64,000 nucleotides of DNA, from contig CAJOJA010000008.1 in the NCBI GenBank assembly GCA_905234735.1, positions 90,625 through 154,624 of the forward strand, given 5' to 3'. This DNA is from an uncultured Bacteroidaceae bacterium (GTDB lineage Bacteria > Bacteroidota > Bacteroidia > Bacteroidales > Bacteroidaceae). Shown here in pieces: positions 1 to 8,019 of this stretch. Under the pieces are notes generated by a model. The model ran no database searches. It saw only the letters and a list, made by a program, of their open reading frames with translations, and had not been told where the DNA came from. Position 1 is the first letter of the stretch. Every line of letters starts with the position of its first letter. The position numbers were made by a program, and so were the translations under genes.

Positions 1-2772
1 CATGCCGTAGCGAATGTCGTTGGTGAGTTTGCTCTCGGGAAACATCGACGGGGTGCTGGCTTGCGTCCAGTACTGCGGGGTGCTGAGCGACTCCTTGAAC
101 GACGAGTTCTCGAAGTCGTCGAGGTACGAGGCGCTGCCCTGTATGCGTTTGTTCTGTCCTGCCACCAGTTGGGCAAACTCGGCATTAAAGCTTATCTGGC
201 TGGGTTGTGTGGCGCGGATGAGTGGCAGTTTGTCCAGCATATTGGTCAGCCACTGGCTTTCGCGCTTCCACGAGACATGTGCCCCCCAGAGTGTGTTCTT
301 CAGAGGTTCGTTGCCCATGCTGACCTTCGTGGTCAGGGGCTGTTCGTTGAGGAACATGACCGAGCCGCCGATGCTGAAGTTCTTCGACAGTTCGTAGTCC
401 AGGTTCACGCCCAACATGGTCTTTCGCTGCATGCCGTAGGTCTCGTTCGACTCCACGGAGGCATTGACGGTCGTACCGGCATCGATGATGCTCTGGTTGA
501 TGATGGTGACGGTGCCCATGTTGTAGTCCACCGTGTAGTCTGAGTTCTCGGTCAGGGTGACACCGCCTGCAGTCACTACCACTGACCCCTGTGCGATGTT
601 CGTCGCCCCCAGGTCAATCTGGCTGCCGTTGGTACCTTTGTATTGACCCGTCAACAGGAATTTGTCGTGCTCGGCAATCTGTTTGGCTACGGTCTTGGTA
701 CTGTCGTAGAGTTCGGGGAAGCAGTAGCGGTCGGCTGTCGCATCGTCGCCAATCCACTGACGCAAGTGTTCTCCGAAGGGTTCTGCCACAGGGAAGTAGA
801 TGCGCCCCTTGTGTATGGTGTAACCCTCCACGAAGTCGAATTGGCCGTTGGAGTTCGTCTTGTTATTACTGTCCAGCCGGTCCAGGTTCATGGCTTTCAG
901 CAGGGTAGTGCCCTTCAGCCGGGGTTCGGGCAAATAGGTGATGTATACGCCGCTGGAGTCGCTCTGGTACTTGATGTCGAGGCGAAACTTTTCCTTCGAT
1001 ACGCTGGTAGCTCCCAGGCTGTAGACGTTCTTCATCATCAGTCGCCATGTGGGTAGTTTCGGGCTGCCGCTTGAGGGCTTCAGCATCTTCACGTACAACG
1101 CCTTCGAGTTGTCGTTGACATCGTTGCTGAACTCGCCCACCTGATAGGTCTGACCTCCGTATTTGTATTCGAAGGCGATTCCCAGCACGTCATCGGTCTG
1201 CAGGGTGCTGTTCAGCGAGATGTAGCCCAGCGACGTATTCAGGTAGTACTCCGACGAACTGAGCAGTCGGGCGCTTTGTAGTTTCTCGTAGTCCTCTCCG
1301 CCAACCAGTCCGTAGTTGTCCAGTAGCTTGGTGGCCTGGCTGATGTCGCGTGCCTCGCCCAGCGGCCCCACCATTGTCTGGTATTCGGAGTTCGCCTTGT
1401 TCGAAGGCATGGTAATGGCCGTACTTGCCCAGAGTGGTTTGTTGCCGATGACTTCGTTTTCGCCAAGGTCGGCCAGCGCAATGATGTTGCGGTTGTTGGC
1501 CGTGTTGGAGGTTTTGTTGGTCACCCACACTTCCACTCGAGTGATGGTCATGCCACTGGCTATGGTGGGCAGGGTCTTCATGTTGTGGTCGTACTGCTGA
1601 CGGAAGTAGTGCGAGAGGTAGAAGTGGCGGTTCTCCTCATAGTTTGTGGCAGAAAACTCAAAGGGGTTGGTCGATGTCCCCCCCTTCGACGAGACACTCT
1701 TCGACGAACTCTTCTTCTGGCTGACCACGGTCTGCATCTTCAGTCGGCCGAACTGAACGTCAGTGCGCAGACCGAACAGGCTGCTAACGCCTGGTATGAG
1801 GCTGTTGTTCGAAGGCATAGATACGTGGCCAGCCTCCACCAACTTGATGATTTCGTCCTCCTTGCCGTCGTACTTCAACTTCAGGCTCTGCGAGTCGAAG
1901 TCAAACGAGGCGTCGGTGTTGTAGTCCAGCTTCAGCTTTATCTTGTCGCCGACGCTACCGGTCAGGCTCAGGTTGATTTTCTCGTCGAAGTCGAAGCCCG
2001 TGGTCTTCCTTCGGTTGGCGGCCAGCGAAGGGTTGTTCACCTTCTTGGAGTTGACTCCTAGCTTCAGTTCCACCGAACCCTGCGTCTTAATCTGCACGCC
2101 GCCCGGACCGAAGATTTTCTCAGCAGGGCCCAGGTCGAAGTGCATGTCGGTGAAGTCGAACTTCGACTTACCCTTCGATTCAAACAATTCAGCATTTCTG
2201 TCGCGGAAGTATCGCTGCATACTCTGCTTCAGCGTCCAATCCTTGTACTCCTCCGCCGTCATCAGCAGCGGGGCGCTGAGGTACGTGCTCGAGAGCCCCA
2301 AGAGACTTTGTTGACTGGTGGTGTAGCCCAGTCCCGTGGCTGTACCAGTGCTGGTGACGCTGGTGGCGTTACGACTCTGGTTGGTGCCCGACTTCGACGT
2401 CGACTTGCTGCTGCCCATGGCCGTCGTCTTGCTTGTTTTGGTCTGGGTGCCCGTGGTACCCTTCTTGGTTGAACTACTGGTCAGCGTAGTTCCCACCTGG
2501 TAGGTGTTCGTCTTTTCGTCGTACGTGACCTCGGTCTGCAGGTTGTCGGGGTTGCGCAGGTCTGCCGACTTCGTCTTCGTGTCCCTCTCCTCCTCCACAG
2601 TGGTCCGCCTGACCGTGTAGCGCGGCTTCTTGCGTTCCGTGGTGTCCTTGGGGGCCTCGGAAATTGAGTAATTAAGAATTTGAGACAATGAGGTAGCAGG
2701 AGAATGAGAAAATGAGGATTGACCCACTGCAAGCAGTAGACACAGGATCCATATATTTCGAAGCTTTCTCAT
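1..2772 (-). CDS. sprA: SprA, type IX secretion outer-membrane translocon (partial, N-terminal part)
   Basis: The start is in the window but the 3' end runs off base 1, so about 924 residues of a protein that usually exceeds 2000 are visible. This frame is missing from the ORF track because it has no stop here. Reading down from the ATG at 2772 gives a signal peptide (MRKLRNIWILCLLLAVG), then DLRNPDNLQTEVTYD, a block typical of SprA, and later GFDFDEKINLSLTGSVGDK and FGLRTDVQFG, also SprA-like. SprA is the large barrel that passes T9SS substrates across the outer membrane. A Thr/Ser/Lys-rich low-complexity insert follows the LRNPDN block (about residues 95-130). ruvA lies 36 bp upstream on the same strand, a neighbourhood seen in other Bacteroidota. 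Two proteins later in the window (48124 and 53103) carry T9SS-like C-terminal tails and would be clients. Confidence 0.93.
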   Translation of the reverse strand, partial: MRKLRNIWILCLLLAVGQSSFSHSPATSLSQILNYSISEAPKDTTERKKPRYTVRRTTVEEERDTKTKSADLRNPDNLQTEVTYDEKTNTYQVGTTLTSSSTKKGTTGTQTKTSKTTAMGSSKSTSKSGTNQSRNATSVTSTGTATGLGYTTSQQSLLGLSSTYLSAPLLMTAEEYKDWTLKQSMQRYFRDRNAELFESKGKSKFDFTDMHFDLGPAEKIFGPGGVQIKTQGSVELKLGVNSKKVNNPSLAANRRKTTGFDFDEKINLSLTGSVGDKIKLKLDYNTDASFDFDSQSLKLKYDGKEDEIIKLVEAGHVSMPSNNSLIPGVSSLFGLRTDVQFGRLKMQTVVSQKKSSSKSVSSKGGTSTNPFEFSATNYEENRHFYLSHYFRQQYDHNMKTLPTIASGMTITRVEVWVTNKTSNTANNRNIIALADLGENEVIGNKPLWASTAITMPSNKANSEYQTMVGPLGEARDISQATKLLDNYGLVGGEDYEKLQSARLLSSSEYYLNTSLGYISLNSTLQTDDVLGIAFEYKYGGQTYQVGEFSNDVNDNSKALYVKMLKPSSGSPKLPTWRLMMKNVYSLGATSVSKEKFRLDIKYQSDSSGVYITYLPEPRLKGTTLLKAMNLDRLDSNNKTNSNGQFDFVEGYTIHKGRIYFPVAEPFGEHLRQWIGDDATADRYCFPELYDSTKTVAKQIAEHDKFLLTGQYKGTNGSQIDLGATNIAQGSVVVTAGGVTLTENSDYTVDYNMGTVTIINQSIIDAGTTVNASVESNETYGMQRKTMLGVNLDYELSKNFSIGGSVMFLNEQPLTTKVSMGNEPLKNTLWGAHVSWKRESQWLTNMLDKLPLIRATQPSQISFNAEFAQLVAGQNKRIQGSASYLDDFENSSFKESLSTPQYWTQASTPSMFPESKLTNDIRYGM

Positions 2773-2808
2773 TTTCTCAATTATCATTCTTCACTCTTGC
2801 CCCCTCAC

Positions 2809-3402
2809 TTACAAGAGCTTCAGTGCCTTTTTGATGATTTGCTCTACGGGGATGCCGGGGTCTTCCGTCATCAGTTTCGTCACCACCTTAGACGATGGGG
2901 CGGGGTTGAAGCCCAGCATCGTCAGAGCCGCTACGGCCTCCTGCTGCACCTCTTTGTTCACGGTCGTCGATGTGGTCGTAGTGTGGGTCGGACTAATATC
3001 CAGTCCCATGATTTTATCCTTCAGGTCCACGATAACGCGCTGTGCCGCTTTCGGTCCGATGCCTTTCACCGATTTCAAGGCGCAGTCGTTGCCATTGGCG
3101 ATGACCTCCACCAGTTCGCTCGGAGTGAAGGCCGAGAGTATCATCCTGGCCATAGCCGCACCGATGCCGCTGACGCTGGTCAGTTGCAGGAATAGTTCAC
3201 GCTCGCTCTTCGTGGCAAAGCCCCAGAGCGTGAAGGCGTCCTCGCGAATCACCTCATACACATACAACTTCACATCCCTCTTTCCCTGTATCGCCGAGAA
3301 AGTCCCTAGACTGATGTTCAGACCATAACCCACGCCACCGCAGTCCACTACGGCCATCGTCGGTGTCAGTTCCTCCAGTGTCCCCTTTACGTATTCTATC
3401 AT
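2809..3402 (-). CDS. ruvA: Holliday junction branch migration protein RuvA
   Basis: This 197-residue protein is the normal RuvA length. The N-terminal OB-fold begins MIEYVKGTLEEL. The two helix-hairpin-helix motifs are LTSVSGIGAAMARMIL (about 73) and VKGIGPKAAQRVIVDLKDKI (about 108). A Thr/Val-rich linker leads to the C-terminal domain III (QEAVAALTMLGFNPAPSSKVV), which contacts RuvB. RuvA binds four-way junctions as tetramers and directs RuvB branch migration during recombinational repair. ruvB is not in the window. The gene is followed by sprA after 36 bp and they are probably co-transcribed. I see no clear TAnnTTTG element directly upstream. Confidence 0.96.
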   Translation of the reverse strand: MIEYVKGTLEELTPTMAVVDCGGVGYGLNISLGTFSAIQGKRDVKLYVYEVIREDAFTLWGFATKSERELFLQLTSVSGIGAAMARMILSAFTPSELVEVIANGNDCALKSVKGIGPKAAQRVIVDLKDKIMGLDISPTHTTTTSTTVNKEVQQEAVAALTMLGFNPAPSSKVVTKLMTEDPGIPVEQIIKKALKLL

Positions 3403-3754
3403 CTTTCGTTCGATTTTAACCTTTAGCCATTAGCCGTTACTTATATTCCTTATTAATAACGCGCGCGAACGGGAAATATTGTAAACGCAGGCGCAACATT
3501 TTCTTTTCTTACCCAATTATAGTTGAAAAACATTACTATTGCATGGGCCTGTCTCACGCGTGTCACAAGGGCATTCAATATATAGTTAGATGACAACACG
3601 TCACGGACACCTACTCATCCTCTGTGCATTATGTAATACTGCGGACTACGGTCTGGTGGTAGGAAAAGCGGCAGAAGAAGCAGTCCCTGCCATGTCGGTT
3701 GATGACACGACTGTGTATCTCTTTGATAAATCTTCTGGGGCAGTGACCCAATCG
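3403..3754. other. Gene-free stretch between ruvA and the glnN leader repeat
   Basis: These bases separate divergent ruvA and glnN. A minus-strand frame over 3629-3853 (74 codons, ending FSYHQTVVRSIT) is open but matches nothing I recognise and runs through the repeat copy. Other minus frames also look partly protein-like, for example DWVTAPEDLSKRY. The stretch could hold worn gene fragments, but I cannot name one. Confidence 0.4.
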
Positions 3755-3893
3755 AACAAATAATTGTGACTTAGGGGTAGGACAAGAGCGTATGTCGGCC
3801 TTGATTCCTGACTTTTCGAGGCAATTTGTTCCAGTTTTTATCTCAACAGGCATATAATCTCAGAAATTTTATATAAATTTGCACGCGAAAAGA
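3755..3893 (+). repeat. Leader repeat copy A, upstream of glnN
   Basis: Bases from aacaaataattgtgacttag to ttatataaatttgcacgc recur at 6521-6669 in front of cysQ. Hand alignment gives roughly 90 percent identity with one 10-base gap (agcacggaaa is present only in copy B). Both copies end in a TAAATTTG promoter core just upstream of the start codon and have the same orientation. A whole-genome search would show whether this is a dispersed family. Confidence 0.85.
3874..3881 (+). promoter_or_regulatory. Likely glnN promoter -7 element (TAAATTTG)
   Basis: TAAATTTG fits the Bacteroidota TAnnTTTG consensus and is followed by gcacgc, about 43 bases before the glnN ATG. It lies at the distal end of repeat copy A. 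No convincing -33 TTTG is visible at the usual spacing. Confidence 0.6.
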
Positions 3894-3924
3894 AAAAGGT
3901 ACGGGTAAAGGTAGTAAAGATTAC

Positions 3925-6153
3925 ATGTCATCAACACTCAGATTCCAAGTAGTGGCCGAGGCTTTCAAGAAGAAGCCCCTGGAGATTCCCAGCAGGGAAG
4001 ACCGGCCCAGTGAGTTTTTTGCTAAGTATGTCTTCAACCGACAGAAGATGTTCAAGTATCTGCCGACGAAGGTCTACGAGAAGATGTGCGACGTCATGGA
4101 CAACGGTACGACGCTGGACCTGGAGACGGCTGACGCCGTTGCCGAGGGTATGAAGCGCTGGGCCATGGAATTGGGTGTGACACACTGCACCCACTGGTTC
4201 CAACCCCTCACCGAGGGCACGGCTGAGAAGCACGACGGATTCGTGGAACACGACTGGCAGGGGGGCATGGTGGAGGAGTTCACCGGCAAGGCCCTCGTGC
4301 AGCAGGAACCCGACGCATCGTCGTTCCCCTCGGGCGGCATACGCTCCACCTTCGAGGCGCGCGGCTACTCGGCCTGGGATCCTGCGAGCCCCGTCTTCGT
4401 CATTGGCGACACGTTGATGATTCCCACCGTCTTCATCTCCTATACGGGAGAGGCGCTCGACTACAAGGCACCGCTGAAGAAGGCCCTGAAGGCCGTCTGC
4501 GAAGCGGCAATGAACGTGGCCGGTTACTTCTACGACGACGTGACGAAGGTCATCAGCAACCTCGGCTGGGAGCAGGAGTACTTCCTCGTGGACGAGGACC
4601 TCTATGCCGCACGTCCCGATCTGCTGATGACGGGACGCACGCTCATGGGTCACGACTCGGCCAAGAACCAGCAGATGGACGACCACTACTTCGGTGCCAT
4701 TCCTCGACGCGTGGCCGCCTTCATGAAGGACCTGGAGATACAGGCCCTGGAGCTGGGCATCCCCTGCAAAACGCGCCACAACGAGGTAGCACCCAACCAG
4801 TTCGAGCTGGCCCCCATCTTCGAGGAGACAAACCTGGCCGTCGACCACAATATGCTGATGATGTCGCTCATGCGCGATGTGGCACGCAAGCATGGCTTCC
4901 GCTGCCTCTTGCACGAGAAGCCCTTCGCTGGCATCAACGGCAGTGGCAAGCACTGCAACTGGAGTCTCTCCACCAACACTGGTGTGCAGCTTCATTCACC
5001 CGGAAAGACGCCGATGGACAATCTGCGTTTCGTCACTTTCCTCGTCGAAACGCTCATGGGCGTGTATCGCCACAACGGACTCCTCAAGGGCAGCATCATT
5101 TCTGCCACCAATGCCCACCGACTGGGCTCCAACGAGGCACCCCCAGCCATCATCTCCTCCTTCCTCGGCAAGCAACTGTCCGACCTGCTCACGGCCCTGG
5201 AAACGAGCGGCGACAACCACCTCTTCGACCTGAGCGGCAAGCAGGCCCTCTCACTCAACATTCCCCAGGTGCCCGAACTCCTGCTCGACAACACCGACCG
5301 CAACCGCACTTCGCCTTTCGCCTTCACGGGCAACCGTTTCGAGTTCCGTGCCGTAGGTTCCTCGGCCAACTGCGCTGCCGCCATGATTGTGCTGAATGCT
5401 GCTGTGGCCGAAGCCCTCAGCGACTTCAAGACGCGCGTCGATGTTCGAATTGCCGAGTATTCCCTGCGACCAGAATATTCCGAGGGCACGGGCCACACGG
5501 CCAAGTACCACGCCATCGTTGACATCCTGCGCGAGGACATCAAGGCCTGCAAGCCCATCCACTTCGAGGGCAACGGCTACTCCGACGAGTGGAAGGAGGA
5601 GGCATGCCGCCGAGGTCTCGACGTCGAACAGTGCGCCCCGAAGATGTTCCTCCGCTATCTGGCCTCCGAGAGCATTGAGATGTTCCGCAAGACAGGGGTA
5701 CTCACTGAAGCCGAACTCACCGCGCGTACCGACATCAAACTGGAGACCTACACCAAGAAGATACAGATCGAGGCCCGCATCTTCGGCGACCTCTGCCTTA
5801 ACCACATCCTGCCCGTGGCCACGCGCTACCAGAGTCAGTTGATAGATAACGTGCATCGCATAAGCGAGATTTTCCCTGCTGAAGAAGCGCGCGAGGTGAG
5901 TGCTGATAACCTAAAACTAATCAGACAGATATCGTCTCACACTTCATTCATCTCAAAGCACGTCGAACGCCTGACCGATGCCCGCCGTGTGGCCAACCGC
6001 ATCCAGAGCGAGAGCGAACGAGCCATAGCCTATCACGATACCGTAGCTCCCCTGCTCGAAGACATTCGCTACCACGTGGACAAGCTGGAACTCATCGTCG
6101 ACGACGAACTTTGGCCGCTGCCGAAGTATCGCGAGATGCTCTTCATCCGCTGA
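3925..6153 (+). CDS. glnN: Glutamine synthetase type III
   Basis: The 742-residue length and sequence match the large GSIII enzymes of Bacteroidota. GSIII condenses glutamate and ammonia with ATP hydrolysis and is a main cytoplasmic ammonia-assimilation enzyme in these bacteria. Visible blocks are CTHWFQPLTEGTAEKHD near residue 95, the metal/substrate region HNEVAPNQFELAP near 285 and the ATP-site motif GINGSGKHCNWS near 335. The long C-terminal region typical of type III is complete. The ATG at 3925 follows a purine-rich leader (aaaggtagtaaagattac) and a promoter within repeat copy A. A hairpin with a T-run follows the stop. Several long antisense ORFs are GC-rich shadows. Confidence 0.97.
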   Translation: MSSTLRFQVVAEAFKKKPLEIPSREDRPSEFFAKYVFNRQKMFKYLPTKVYEKMCDVMDNGTTLDLETADAVAEGMKRWAMELGVTHCTHWFQPLTEGTAEKHDGFVEHDWQGGMVEEFTGKALVQQEPDASSFPSGGIRSTFEARGYSAWDPASPVFVIGDTLMIPTVFISYTGEALDYKAPLKKALKAVCEAAMNVAGYFYDDVTKVISNLGWEQEYFLVDEDLYAARPDLLMTGRTLMGHDSAKNQQMDDHYFGAIPRRVAAFMKDLEIQALELGIPCKTRHNEVAPNQFELAPIFEETNLAVDHNMLMMSLMRDVARKHGFRCLLHEKPFAGINGSGKHCNWSLSTNTGVQLHSPGKTPMDNLRFVTFLVETLMGVYRHNGLLKGSIISATNAHRLGSNEAPPAIISSFLGKQLSDLLTALETSGDNHLFDLSGKQALSLNIPQVPELLLDNTDRNRTSPFAFTGNRFEFRAVGSSANCAAAMIVLNAAVAEALSDFKTRVDVRIAEYSLRPEYSEGTGHTAKYHAIVDILREDIKACKPIHFEGNGYSDEWKEEACRRGLDVEQCAPKMFLRYLASESIEMFRKTGVLTEAELTARTDIKLETYTKKIQIEARIFGDLCLNHILPVATRYQSQLIDNVHRISEIFPAEEAREVSADNLKLIRQISSHTSFISKHVERLTDARRVANRIQSESERAIAYHDTVAPLLEDIRYHVDKLELIVDDELWPLPKYREMLFIR

Positions 6154-6170
6154 TACTACACAAAGGCCTC

Positions 6171-6208
6171 CTCCCTCCACCTTAAGAGAGGGTTGGGGGA
6201 GATTTTTT
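6171..6208 (+). terminator. Rho-independent terminator after glnN
   Basis: CTCCCTCCACC pairs with GGTTGGGGGAG (a few G-U pairs and one mismatch) around a short AT-rich loop, followed by six T residues. It begins 18 bases past the glnN stop. Confidence 0.75.
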
Positions 6209-6470
6209 CACAGTCTCAAGTCTTCGGGTTTCAGATTCGCGCCGCCGTCCAGGATGATGGCATGGTAGTCCACGTCCTCGGACCGACAGCTGCACTTAAC
6301 GCAAGCTACGGCGGACATGAGCCAGGCCACGTGGCGGTCTTCTACGACTCCCCATCCGGGTCGGATGAAGGCGCCACAAGGGGGCTGATTCGAACTTTTT
6401 CATCGGTTTCGGTCGTTTGGTTTATAAGTGATGTCGGTCTGTGCACGTCAAGGCCACATACTATTCTCAT
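6208..6470 (-). pseudogene. Remnant region: IS110-like transposase N-terminus plus an unrecognised coding tail
   Basis: Reading leftward from the ATG at 6470 gives MRIVCGLDVHRPTS, close to the conserved start of IS110-family transposases (M-IVCGLDVHK), but the frame stops after 42 codons at 6342. A second frame, open from about 6382 down to the stop at 6208, reads RHVAWLMSAVACVKCSC and then DYHAIILDGGANLKPEDLRL; I do not recognise it, though its codon use looks genuine. The two pieces overlap in different frames, so this is a decayed junction and not a gene. Repeat copy B lies immediately upstream of the transposase start, where IS110 elements keep a noncoding end. The family call rests on about ten residues. 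Confidence 0.45.
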
Positions 6471-6520
6471 ATTCCTACGAATTTAGAGGATTAATAAATA
6501 AAATATAATGACTCAAATAT

Positions 6521-6669
6521 AACAAATAATTGTGACTTAGAGCACGGAAAGGGTAGGATAAGAGCATATGTAGGCCTTGATTCCTGACTTTTCGGGCTAA
6601 TTCCCTCCAGTTTTTATCTCGACTGGCATGTAATCTCGGAAATTTTATATAAATTTGTACGCAGAAAAG
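6521..6669 (+). repeat. Leader repeat copy B, upstream of cysQ
   Basis: Second copy of the repeat at 3755-3893, with the same orientation and the same position relative to the downstream gene. Conserved runs include ggccttgattcctgacttttcg and aattttatataaatttg. It carries a 10-base insertion (agcacggaaa). On its left it abuts the IS110-like remnant, so it may be an IS end that now serves as a promoter. Confidence 0.85.
6650..6657 (+). promoter_or_regulatory. Likely cysQ promoter -7 element (TAAATTTG)
   Basis: TAAATTTG at the end of repeat copy B, 22 bases before the cysQ ATG. The TTG used as start in the ORF track (6655) lies inside this promoter core, which argues for the ATG at 6679. Confidence 0.6.
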
Positions 6670-6678
6670 GAATTAAAT

Positions 6679-7500
6679 ATGGAACAGAATAGCATGAAGG
6701 CTGCACTCAGCGTGGCCATACGTGCGGCGCTGGCTGCCGGACAGGAAATAATGAAGATATATACTGATCCGCTTCAGGACTTCGGCATAGAACGCAAGGC
6801 GGACAATTCGCCACTTACCCTGGCCGACAAGGCTGCGCATCGGTGTATCATGGACGCCCTGTGCGAAACGGGGCTACCCGTACTGAGCGAGGAGGGTGAG
6901 CACGGCGACTACGAAACGCGGCGCCAGTGGGTGGCCTTCTGGCTGGTGGACCCACTGGACGGAACTAAGGAGTTCATCAAGCGCAACGGAGAATTCACGG
7001 TGAACATAGCCTTGGTACTCGACACGCACCCGCATGTGGGAGTCATTTATGTACCGGCCCGCAGGGAACTTTACTTCGGCGAACCTCTATTGGGAGCGTA
7101 TAAGGTGACGGACATCGACACGTGGGACGAGATGGAACGCCTGCCCGACTTGCTTCAGCGTGCCCAGCGCCTGCCTCTGCCGCACCCCGAGGGACGGCCC
7201 TATACCATCGTGGCCAGTCGCAGCCACATGAGCCCCGAGACGGAGCTGTTCATCAAGGAAGCCCGCAGGGAACACGGCGAGGTGGAGACCATTTCGAGCG
7301 GCAGCAGCTTGAAAATCTGTCTCGTGGCAGAGGGCAGGGCGGATGCCTATCCACGCTATGCCCCCACAATGGAGTGGGACACGGCGGCCGGACATGCCAT
7401 TGCCGCCTGTGCCGGTCGCTGGGTGTATCAGGCTGGCACGGACGAACCACTGAAATACAATAAGGAGGACCTGCACAACCCGTGGTTTGTGGTTGTCTAG
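6679..7500 (+). CDS. cysQ: 3'(2'),5'-bisphosphate nucleotidase CysQ
   Basis: A 273-residue inositol-monophosphatase-fold enzyme that removes the 3' phosphate from PAP and PAPS, by-products of sulfate activation. Metal-site motifs are LSEEGEH (about 69), LVDPLDGTKEFI (about 89) and EWDTAAGHAI (about 232), all intact; SSGSSLKICLVAEGRADAYPR is also typical. I moved the start from the track's TTG at 6655 to the ATG at 6679, which has aaaagga just upstream and leaves the promoter outside the gene. No other sulfate-assimilation gene is adjacent, so it stands alone, converging on the phosphoesterase gene. Confidence 0.93.
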   Translation: MEQNSMKAALSVAIRAALAAGQEIMKIYTDPLQDFGIERKADNSPLTLADKAAHRCIMDALCETGLPVLSEEGEHGDYETRRQWVAFWLVDPLDGTKEFIKRNGEFTVNIALVLDTHPHVGVIYVPARRELYFGEPLLGAYKVTDIDTWDEMERLPDLLQRAQRLPLPHPEGRPYTIVASRSHMSPETELFIKEARREHGEVETISSGSSLKICLVAEGRADAYPRYAPTMEWDTAAGHAIAACAGRWVYQAGTDEPLKYNKEDLHNPWFVVV

Positions 7501-7507
7501 GCTTCCT

Positions 7508-7523
7508 CTTAGGCAATCCTAAG
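7508..7523. terminator. Small hairpin between convergent cysQ and phosphoesterase genes
   Basis: CTTAGG-caat-CCTAAG is a perfect 6-bp stem that overlaps the phosphoesterase stop codon and lies 8 bases after cysQ. There is no long T-run, so its terminator role is tentative. Confidence 0.35.
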
Positions 7524-8019
7524 AACTTCTAGGGATTTCTATCACCTCCAGGTCGCGAAACTGTCCCGCGTCTGCCACAAAGCGGACGAGGGTGCGCACT
7601 TGGTGCCAGCCCTGCAGGCCTGCGGCCCCGGGATTGATGTGGAGCAGTTGGAGGCGCTGGTCGTACTGCACCTTCAGGATGTGGCTGTGGCCTGAGATAA
7701 ACAACTGAGGCGGTCGGGCATAGAGCTGCTGTCGAATGTGCGGATCGTAGCGTCCGGGATAACCTCCGATGTGGGTCATTAGCACGTCGGCACCCTCGCA
7801 CGACCATCGCAGGACTTTAGGGTACATGCGTCGCAGGTCGCCTCCGTCGCAGTTGCCGCAAACGGCACGGAGAGGACGGATTTCAGCCAGTCGCTGCGCT
7901 AGTTCCATTGAACCGATGTCGCCGGCGTGCCATATCTCGTCGCACTCCTGAAAGTATTCAATATAGCGATTGTCCCACCATCCGTGGGTGTCGCTCAGAA
8001 GTCCAATCCGCTTAGACAT
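7519..8019 (-). CDS. YfcE/MJ0936-type metallophosphoesterase
   Basis: A 166-residue single-domain calcineurin-like phosphoesterase. The two-metal site is complete: LLSDTHG (about 8-14), WHAGDIG, GNCDGGD, MTHIGG and SGHSHILK in the family order. Members act on phosphodiesters such as cyclic nucleotides in vitro, but the physiological substrate is usually unknown and nothing here fixes it. The ATG at 8019 overlaps the MATE gene end by 8 bases, suggesting translational coupling as the last gene of the metH operon. Single metallophosphoesterases of this size are common housekeeping genes in Bacteroidota. Confidence 0.88.
   Translation of the reverse strand: MSKRIGLLSDTHGWWDNRYIEYFQECDEIWHAGDIGSMELAQRLAEIRPLRAVCGNCDGGDLRRMYPKVLRWSCEGADVLMTHIGGYPGRYDPHIRQQLYARPPQLFISGHSHILKVQYDQRLQLLHINPGAAGLQGWHQVRTLVRFVADAGQFRDLEVIEIPRSS

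Noticed and set aside
3629-3853. 74-aa minus-strand ORF upstream of glnN
   Set aside because: It runs through leader repeat A, has no recognised domain, and the equivalent frame in repeat B is broken by stops.
3931-4995. 354-aa antisense ORF across glnN
   Set aside because: It mirrors glnN codons; the sense strand carries unmistakable GSIII motifs.
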